Shown one piece after another: positions 22,471 through 27,337 of a stretch of DNA of 27,337 nucleotides. Numbering within the stretch: the stretch's first letter is position 1; each line of letters begins with the position of its first letter. Source of the DNA: Thermoplasmata archaeon UBA184 (GTDB lineage Archaea > Thermoplasmatota > Thermoplasmata > Lutacidiplasmatales > UBA184); assembly GCA_002495185.1 (NCBI GenBank), contig DAEB01000044.1, positions 1,359 to 28,695 on the forward strand. Direction: 5' to 3'. The translations under genes and the position numbers were made by a program. The notes beneath the pieces were generated by a model. The model saw only the letters and a program-made list of their open reading frames with translations, was not told the origin of the DNA and ran no database searches.

Positions 22471-24435
22471 CTAGTCCGCGTGCGGCGGAGAACCCCGGAC
22501 GCCCCGGGTCGGAAGCCGGAACTTGCGAAGCAGAGCGACGAACCTCGGGTCGTCCCGGATCGGGTCGAAGAACGGGCCACGATAGAACAGCCAGAAGACC
22601 TGGTCGCCCTCCCGAGTGTCCTGCTCGATGAGGTCGAGCGCCCGCTCCTTCTCGCCCAGCGCCGCGAACATCATCGCCCGGTCCGCGGCCGACGTGTAGA
22701 TCGGTAACTCTCCCCGGTCGATCTGGGCCAGGACCGCACGAGCCTCCTCGGGACGGCCCACGAGCGCGTTCAGGAGCGCGTGGTCGAACTTCACGAGCGC
22801 GGTGGCGTCCCGAAGTGGGTAATCCGCCTCTCGGCGCGCGTCGGTCATTCGGCCAGCCGAAACGTAGCTAAATCCGAGACCCACGTGGGTCTGGACGGAC
22901 GTCGGGTCGCGGTCGCGTTCCTCTTCGAGGAGGCGGAGGCCGTGGTCGAAGTTGCCAGACTCGATCTCGGCCCAGGCGAGGACCTGGTGGTGGGTCCCTC
23001 GCGGGTCGATCCGGACCGCCCGTCGCAGGATCTCCTTCGCTTCGTCGAATCGCTCCTGGGAGATGAGGAAGAGACCGTAGAAACTGAGCGCGGTCGCGTT
23101 GTTCGGGTTGAGGGCGATCGCTCTCCCGTACTCGATCTCGGTGCGGTCCCAGTCATGGTCGAACTGGAGGGCGATGTTCCCGAGGGCCGAGTGGGCTTCC
23201 GACGACTCCGGGTCGAGTTCGACCGCCCGAGCGGCAAGCTCCCGAGCTCGCGGCATCACCTCGCGCAGCGGCCGGTACGAGCCGGCGATCACGACGTAGA
23301 AGTTGGCCCAGGCCGCGAACGCGTCGGCAAAGGTCGGGTCGAGCGTGGTGGCGGTCTCGAAGGAACGGATCGCATCCTCGATCCCCCGTCCCTCGTCCAG
23401 GTTGGACGCCACGAGGCCCCGAAGGTAGGCGTCGTACGCGGCCGGATCCGGCGCCGGCTTGCGTCGAGCCTCCGCGGGGACGCCCGCGGAGAGGGTCGGT
23501 CGCAGGGAGTCCGCGGTCCGGTCCGCAATCTCGCTCTGGACGGCGAACACATCGTTGACCTCCCGATTGTAGGTGTTCGCCCAGAGGTGCCGTTGACTCA
23601 CCGCGTCGATCAGCTGGAGAGAGATTCGGATCCGGTTCCCCGCCTTCCGCACGCTCCCTTCGAGGACCGTGTCGGCTCCGAGCTCCTGTCCGACCTGAGC
23701 GATCGGCTTGGGAGCGGCCTTGTACTGGACGACCGATGTGCGCGCGATCACGTTAAGGCCCGGGAGCTGCGAGAGGGTCGAGATCAGCTCCTCGGTCAAA
23801 CCGTCGGCGAAGTACTCGTCGTTCGGGTCGGGGCTGATGTTGGCAAGGGGGAGGATGGCGAGCGTCCTGCCACCGGGGCTCCCCGCCACCCTTCGGGCAG
23901 GAGTCTCCGATTCCTCCGAGGGAACCAGACGGTACAGCGTGATGGGGAGTCGGATGTTCTTGAGCGCCACCGGGGGCAGCCGAACGATCGGATTCGGCAG
24001 CTTGTTCTGGACCTGGTCAACCACCTGCTGGCTCAGCCAGATGCCGCCCGGGTCGGCGAGAGCCTCGATCCGAGAGGCGATGTTCACGGCGTCCCCGAAG
24101 AGGTCGCCCCCGGATTGCACGACGTCCCCGACATGAAGGCCGATGCGAACCCGGATCTTCTCGTGTTCCGGCGCCGATTCGTTGTGACGGCGGAGCTCCT
24201 CCTGAATCTCGAGGGCCGAGCGCGCGGCGTCCAACGCGCTTCCGAACTCCACCAGGAATGCGTCGCCGACGGTCTTCACTTCGCGGCCCCCGTGTTTCGA
24301 GATCGTTTCGCGCAGGATTCGGTTGTGCTGGTCGAGGCGTTCGAGCGCGTTCGCCTCGTCCTCCTGGGCCATGGCGCTGAAGCCCACCATGTCCGTGAAC
24401 ATGATGGCCGCGAGACGTCGGGAGGACCCTGCCAC
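22471..24435 (-). CDS. Class III nucleotide cyclase-TolB-like-TPR protein (upstream paralogue)
   Basis: This 654-residue paralogue of the next gene has the same order: cyclase (about 8-170), TolB-like domain (about 190-315) and TPR array (about 325-640). Catalytic residues are Asp15 (FTDMVGFS), Lys54, Asp58 (VGDAFLVEF), Asp115 (LFGDAVN), Asn118 and Arg122, so it too should be active. The TolB-like segment reads TLAILPLANIS, then EYFADGLTEELISTL, as in its twin, while the TPRs diverge more. The C-terminus FFDPIRDDPRFVALLRKF is the family ending. The start is GTG at 24435. The two genes probably arose by tandem duplication and could respond to different partners through their TPRs. This architecture is common in bacteria and uncommon in archaea, so acquisition from bacteria is likely. 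Confidence 0.9.
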   Translation of the reverse strand: MAGSSRRLAAIMFTDMVGFSAMAQEDEANALERLDQHNRILRETISKHGGREVKTVGDAFLVEFGSALDAARSALEIQEELRRHNESAPEHEKIRVRIGLHVGDVVQSGGDLFGDAVNIASRIEALADPGGIWLSQQVVDQVQNKLPNPIVRLPPVALKNIRLPITLYRLVPSEESETPARRVAGSPGGRTLAILPLANISPDPNDEYFADGLTEELISTLSQLPGLNVIARTSVVQYKAAPKPIAQVGQELGADTVLEGSVRKAGNRIRISLQLIDAVSQRHLWANTYNREVNDVFAVQSEIADRTADSLRPTLSAGVPAEARRKPAPDPAAYDAYLRGLVASNLDEGRGIEDAIRSFETATTLDPTFADAFAAWANFYVVIAGSYRPLREVMPRARELAARAVELDPESSEAHSALGNIALQFDHDWDRTEIEYGRAIALNPNNATALSFYGLFLISQERFDEAKEILRRAVRIDPRGTHHQVLAWAEIESGNFDHGLRLLEEERDRDPTSVQTHVGLGFSYVSAGRMTDARREADYPLRDATALVKFDHALLNALVGRPEEARAVLAQIDRGELPIYTSAADRAMMFAALGEKERALDLIEQDTREGDQVFWLFYRGPFFDPIRDDPRFVALLRKFRLPTRGVRGSPPHAD

Positions 24436-24454
24436 GGTTCTGGACGTACTCTCA

Positions 24455-24466
24455 CGGAATTAAGGG
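24455..24466 (-). promoter_or_regulatory. TATA box of the 22471-24435 cyclase gene
   Basis: The minus strand reads CCCTTAATTCCG, centred 25 bases before the GTG. This is a clear A/T island in GC-rich sequence and points to a leaderless transcript. Confidence 0.6.
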
Positions 24467-24596
24467 CTCCTGCCGAGGGGTGCGGAAACCCGCCCTCGAC
24501 CGCCGTTTCAGCATCGGTCGGGAGGACGCATCCCTCCCCAGCCCCCGCGCGGAACGCTGGCCTGCGGACCGTTCGGCCGTGCCTTGAGGTCGGTCA

Positions 24597-24605
24597 GTTT
24601 ATAGG
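24597..24605 (+). promoter_or_regulatory. TATA box of the zinc-ribbon membrane protein gene
   Basis: GTTTATAGG lies about 35 bases before the ATG at 24636, close to the archaeal consensus. The message would have a leader of about 9 bases. Confidence 0.65.
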
Positions 24606-24635
24606 ACGGGAACGACCAGACCTGCGCTGGGACGG

Positions 24636-25646
24636 ATGGCCGACGAGACGCCCCGATGCCCTCAATGCCTCGCCCAGGTAGACTCCGACTGGCCGTTCTG
24701 TAGCCATTGCGGAACGCGCTTGTCCCCCACGAACCCTCTACCTCCCGCGTGCTCGAACTGTGGGGCGCCAGTCGACACCTCCGGCGCGTTCTGCTGGAAG
24801 TGCGGCGTTCCGCTGCGAACCGGACGGGAGCCGTTCATTCCCGCCAACGTCCCTCCGCGCGAGCCGAAGCCGTCCCACGACGAGTGGACGGGAGCGCCGG
24901 TCGTGCCGATGTCGGCACGGCCGGTCCGGGTCGCGGGAGGAACGCGGCGGCGAGGTCCCGCTCCGCGGCGATGGGCCGTGGGCGAGTCCCTGCTGATCGT
25001 GGGGGTCGCGATCCTGGTCATTTCGCTGTTCGTGGGCTGGTACGCGGTTTCGGAAACCGGTACTGCGACCGAGACTCGGGGGACGGTCACCGTGCAGGGG
25101 ACGGCCACGTTCTACCTGCTCGACCAGTACGTCACCTCGCTCACCTGCACGGGTAACGGTGGATGCTTCCCGAACACCTCGACCACCGACTCGTACTCGC
25201 AGGGCGCCTTCACGAGCGTCGGGACCCTCTACGATGTGGAGGCGATCATGGTCATCGGAAGCATCCTGCTCGGAGCCTTGGGGGCGTTTCTCGCGTTCTT
25301 CGTGCGGGGTGGGCGGTCGAACTGGACGGCCGCGCTCGTCCTGACGGCGGCCATCCTCGCCTTCCTGGCTCCGGCGCTGCTCGTCGGCGCCCAGCCGAGC
25401 GTGCTCGCCTCCCAGACCACCGCGCAGACAGGTTCCGGGCCGTGGTCGTCGTTCGTCGGGTCATGCTCGGGAGGCGGGTGCGGCCAGTCTCTGCCCGTGG
25501 GCCTGCCGTCGAGCGGCTCCTGGGCTCCCGCGATCGGGTGGTTCCTCTCCTTCCTCGCCGGCGTGGCCCTCCTGATCGGGTTCGTGGTGATCCGGGGGCG
25601 GAGACGAGGCTACTCGGGCGGGCCGGTCCTCGAGTTCTCCCGCTGA
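24636..25646 (+). CDS. Double-zinc-ribbon multipass membrane protein
   Basis: The 336-residue protein begins with two zinc ribbons, CxxC-X10-CxxC each: Cys8, 11, 22, 25 and Cys39, 42, 53, 56. A proline- and arginine-rich linker follows to about 112, then four membrane helices (about 116-138, 203-223, 231-252 and 298-319). The first extracytoplasmic loop (about 139-202) is Thr/Ser-rich with Cys171 and Cys177. The loop at 253-297 has Cys277 and Cys281. This zinc-ribbon-plus-helices layout is common in archaeal proteins of unknown function. With the zinc ribbons on the cytoplasmic side it could sense or scaffold something at the membrane, which is inference. Start ATG 24636 has a good TATA box. 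It is divergent from the cyclase pair. Confidence 0.87.
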   Translation: MADETPRCPQCLAQVDSDWPFCSHCGTRLSPTNPLPPACSNCGAPVDTSGAFCWKCGVPLRTGREPFIPANVPPREPKPSHDEWTGAPVVPMSARPVRVAGGTRRRGPAPRRWAVGESLLIVGVAILVISLFVGWYAVSETGTATETRGTVTVQGTATFYLLDQYVTSLTCTGNGGCFPNTSTTDSYSQGAFTSVGTLYDVEAIMVIGSILLGALGAFLAFFVRGGRSNWTAALVLTAAILAFLAPALLVGAQPSVLASQTTAQTGSGPWSSFVGSCSGGGCGQSLPVGLPSSGSWAPAIGWFLSFLAGVALLIGFVVIRGRRRGYSGGPVLEFSR

Positions 25647-25671
25647 GGGAGCGGCTCGACGGGTCGCTCCG

Positions 25672-26775
25672 CTACCCGGGGAGAGGGAGCTCGCGCCCGT
25701 CGATCTCCACGGTGGCGCCCGCGACGATCGACCATCCAAAGAACGGGGAACGATTCTTGCCCCCAAGGTTCCCGTTTCCGCCGACGGACGTCATGACGGC
25801 GCCGGCTTCGATATCCTCGACCTGCGGAGTGTTGTGGAGTTTAGGGTTAAGCCCGATCGAGAAGAATCCGGGACGGTCGCGGCCCGCGCCCCCCTTCTCG
25901 TACGGCTTCTCGAAGAACTCCTCGCCCGAGTCGAAGTGCGCCTCGGTGAGCCTCCCCCTCGAGAACTCGAAGGTCGCCCCCGTGGCGATTCCGTTGTCGT
26001 AGTAGCAGGTGCGGTTCGCCGCGATCGTCCCGTCCGCAACGCGCTCATCCAGCGCGACCCGGAGAGCTCCGGCCGGAAGGGAGGTCAGCATGTCGAATCG
26101 GCGCTTCGGGTCCCCGACTACGGGCCGGGCAGCGTACACTCGAGGGGGCCTCCCGGCGAGGCCGAGCGTCAGGTCCGTTCCGTTGGAGTGCGTGATTCGG
26201 AGTTGCTTCCCTCGGGAGAGCGCCTGCGCGATCGGCGCGGCGGCCTTCGAGAGCGTGGACGGGTCGACGAGGGTCGCGGCGATGAGGTCGTTGGTCCATG
26301 TGTCCGCGTCGAACGAGTAGGCCCTGGCGAGAGACGCGTACGGCCGTCCGAGTTCGAGACGAGCCCCACGCACCCCGGCCTTCTGGGCCACCTGGTACCA
26401 CTTCGGATTGAACCCGAAGAGGTTCTCCTGGTCCTTGGGGGGGAGGGTGTGGAGGCGCACCCGGTCGCCGGGCCCCCACATGTGAATGTAGACGTCCGTC
26501 TTCGACAGCGCGGCGAACTCGTGCGCGGCCGCGGCGCCCACGACTTTCGACTCGCCCGCCTCGACAGAGTCCCAGTAGCTCGCTTCGTCTTCGTAAAGAA
26601 GCAGCGGGGTAGCCTTCAGACGTCGGGTTTCCCGAGCGAGGGCGACCGCCCAGGGGAGAGTGTGCGGCCACGCCTCGATCGTGACCGTTTCTCCGGGCTT
26701 CACCGAAAGGTTCTTTCGAAGCACCGAGCGGGCGACCTCGTGGGCGGTTTCCTGAGAGGGGGACTCCGTGGCCAT
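25672..26775 (-). CDS. M29 aminopeptidase-like protein lacking the usual metal ligands
   Basis: The 367-residue protein follows the M29 (thermophilic aminopeptidase) layout, including the central LRITHSNGTDLTLGL, IGLNPKLHN and the closing VEIDG. At the places where the family keeps its metal ligands I see other residues: PAGALR (234-239) for PEGEV, FFSIGLNP (304-311) for the Glu-containing ExGIGTNP, GAVMTSVG (325-332) for the GTxH motif, and GWSIVAG (347-353) for the HxDF motif. I compared from memory. It is probably not a canonical metalloaminopeptidase and may bind another ligand or act as a different enzyme. Start ATG 26775 fits a TATA box 26 bases upstream; an upstream GTG at 26793 adds 6 residues. 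It converges with the zinc-ribbon gene. Confidence 0.78.
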   Translation of the reverse strand: MATESPSQETAHEVARSVLRKNLSVKPGETVTIEAWPHTLPWAVALARETRRLKATPLLLYEDEASYWDSVEAGESKVVGAAAAHEFAALSKTDVYIHMWGPGDRVRLHTLPPKDQENLFGFNPKWYQVAQKAGVRGARLELGRPYASLARAYSFDADTWTNDLIAATLVDPSTLSKAAAPIAQALSRGKQLRITHSNGTDLTLGLAGRPPRVYAARPVVGDPKRRFDMLTSLPAGALRVALDERVADGTIAANRTCYYDNGIATGATFEFSRGRLTEAHFDSGEEFFEKPYEKGGAGRDRPGFFSIGLNPKLHNTPQVEDIEAGAVMTSVGGNGNLGGKNRSPFFGWSIVAGATVEIDGRELPLPG

Positions 26776-26792
26776 GCCGGTTCCAACCGGCA
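26775..26792 (-). promoter_or_regulatory. Palindrome between TATA box and start of the M29-like gene
   Basis: TGCCGGT and ACCGGCA form perfect 7-base arms around TCCA. The element starts at the A of the start codon and covers the expected transcription start. It could be an operator for a dimeric repressor or a hairpin at the 5' end of the message. Confidence 0.5.
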
Positions 26793-26795
26793 CTC

Positions 26796-26805
26796 CTACA
26801 TATGC
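26796..26805 (-). promoter_or_regulatory. TATA box of the M29-like gene
   Basis: The minus strand reads GCATATGTAG, centred 26 bases before the ATG at 26775. This is strong support for the shorter start. Confidence 0.65.
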
Positions 26806-26898
26806 ATCCGCTCACGAAAACTACGAAATTCCGTAACCCGAGAACCGAAGCGCTCGCCGCGTGATTCGGCGCCGAGCGGGGGGGGCGGGCCGAGGTCG

Positions 26899-27192
26899 CT
26901 ATCGAACTTGCCGGGCCCGAAGGAGCAGGATGATCGCGATCACCACTAGGATCATTCCCCCGACAAGACCCGGAATGGTTTCGAAGTAGATCGCCTCGCT
27001 GAAGCCGCTCGAGCAGTAGTCCGTGGTGAAGAGGCAGTTGAGGATCTGACCGATGTCGCTCGTGACGTACAAGAGGCCGAAGGAGAGGACCACCAGGCCT
27101 CCGGTCAGGTAGACGGCGAAACGGATCGCGCGCTCGGTACCCGAATCAGCCGGGGAAGGTGGGGATGGCGGTGGAGGAGGCACCACGTCCAT
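26899..27192 (-). CDS. Small two-helix membrane protein, unknown function
   Basis: The 97-residue product starts with a proline-rich cytoplasmic-type segment (PPPPPSPPSP), then two membrane helices (about 24-44 and 72-91) joined by a loop with two cysteines (53 and 60), and ends in basic residues. I chose ATG 27192 because a TATA-like box lies 26 bases upstream. The longer frame adds 42 residues that are arginine-rich and not membrane-like. It is transcribed in the same direction as the M29-like gene, with about 120 bases between them. The function is unknown. Its role could be as a small subunit or accessory protein, but no neighbour points to a complex. Confidence 0.72.
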   Translation of the reverse strand: MDVVPPPPPSPPSPADSGTERAIRFAVYLTGGLVVLSFGLLYVTSDIGQILNCLFTTDYCSSGFSEAIYFETIPGLVGGMILVVIAIILLLRARQVR

Positions 27193-27211
27193 GACGGGAA
27201 ATAGAGGCTCC

Positions 27212-27224
27212 GATTTCAAAATGG
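27212..27224 (-). promoter_or_regulatory. TATA-like box of the small two-helix membrane protein gene
   Basis: The minus strand reads CCATTTTGAAATC, centred 26 bases before ATG 27192, as for the other leaderless genes. A second A/T patch (CTCTATTTCCC on the minus strand, 27196-27206) is too close to the start. Confidence 0.5.
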
Positions 27225-27337
27225 TTCCGGCTCGACGCGGGGCGCGATCGCGATGGAGCATTCCCGAGCGATCTAGGGGAGCTTGGTGCGGGCGAGCACT
27301 TCGGGAGGGTCGTCGCACCGACGATGAGGTCGAACCG

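Noticed and set aside
1..27337. tRNA, rRNA, CRISPR array, transposase, integrase or attachment site
   Set aside because: I read gaps and both strands for these and found none; gaps are short and hold only promoters and minor repeats.

Overview
The window is a GC-rich, gene-dense stretch of what is most likely an archaeal chromosome. Most starts on both strands have a short A/T-rich TATA-like box about 25-40 bases upstream and little or no leader, which is the archaeal (mostly leaderless) promoter layout. There is also an HdrA-MvhD fusion and a tricorn-factor-like M1 aminopeptidase. My best guess is a GC-rich member of Thermoplasmatota from soil or sediment, but there is no marker gene to prove this. 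I see no tRNA, rRNA, CRISPR array, insertion sequence or phage gene.

Layout. 1-4738 (+) is a tight four-gene operon: a 5'-truncated HdrA fused to an MvhD/FlpD domain, a fused HdrC-HdrB (HdrD-like) protein, EtfA and EtfB. 4739-5840 holds two small minus-strand genes (a membrane-anchored Ser/Thr-rich peptide and a 71-residue helical protein) with hairpins between them. 5841-8643 has a PhzF-family isomerase, a cysteine-synthase-like PLP enzyme, an AAC(3)-I-like GNAT acetyltransferase and a small multipass membrane protein. 8894-13657 (+) has a DAO-family FAD oxidoreductase, an S9 serine peptidase, a metallo-beta-lactamase-fold hydrolase and a 105-residue unknown, each with its own putative promoter. 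13685-16099 (-) is an M1 aminopeptidase. 16300-19767 (+) is an ABC-2 exporter cassette of two ATPase-permease pairs joined by 4-base overlaps. 19877-20440 (+) is a DUF1579-like protein. 20463-24435 (-) holds two tandem paralogues, each a class III nucleotide cyclase fused to a TolB-like domain and TPRs. 24636-25646 (+) is a double-zinc-ribbon membrane protein, 25672-26775 (-) an M29-peptidase-like protein that seems to have lost its metal ligands, and 26899-27192 (-) a small two-helix membrane protein.

How the genes may fit together. Three peptidase-family proteins, an amino-acid/amine-oxidase-type flavoprotein and a PLP enzyme suggest peptide and amino-acid catabolism. The Hdr-Etf operon is the most notable system. 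A soluble flavin- and iron-sulfur-based module of HdrA(MvhD), HdrCB and an EtfAB with bifurcation-type motifs could couple acyl-CoA or 2-hydroxyacid electrons to ferredoxin, a disulfide or NAD(H). The cyclase pair suggests cyclic-nucleotide signalling, which is unusual for archaea.
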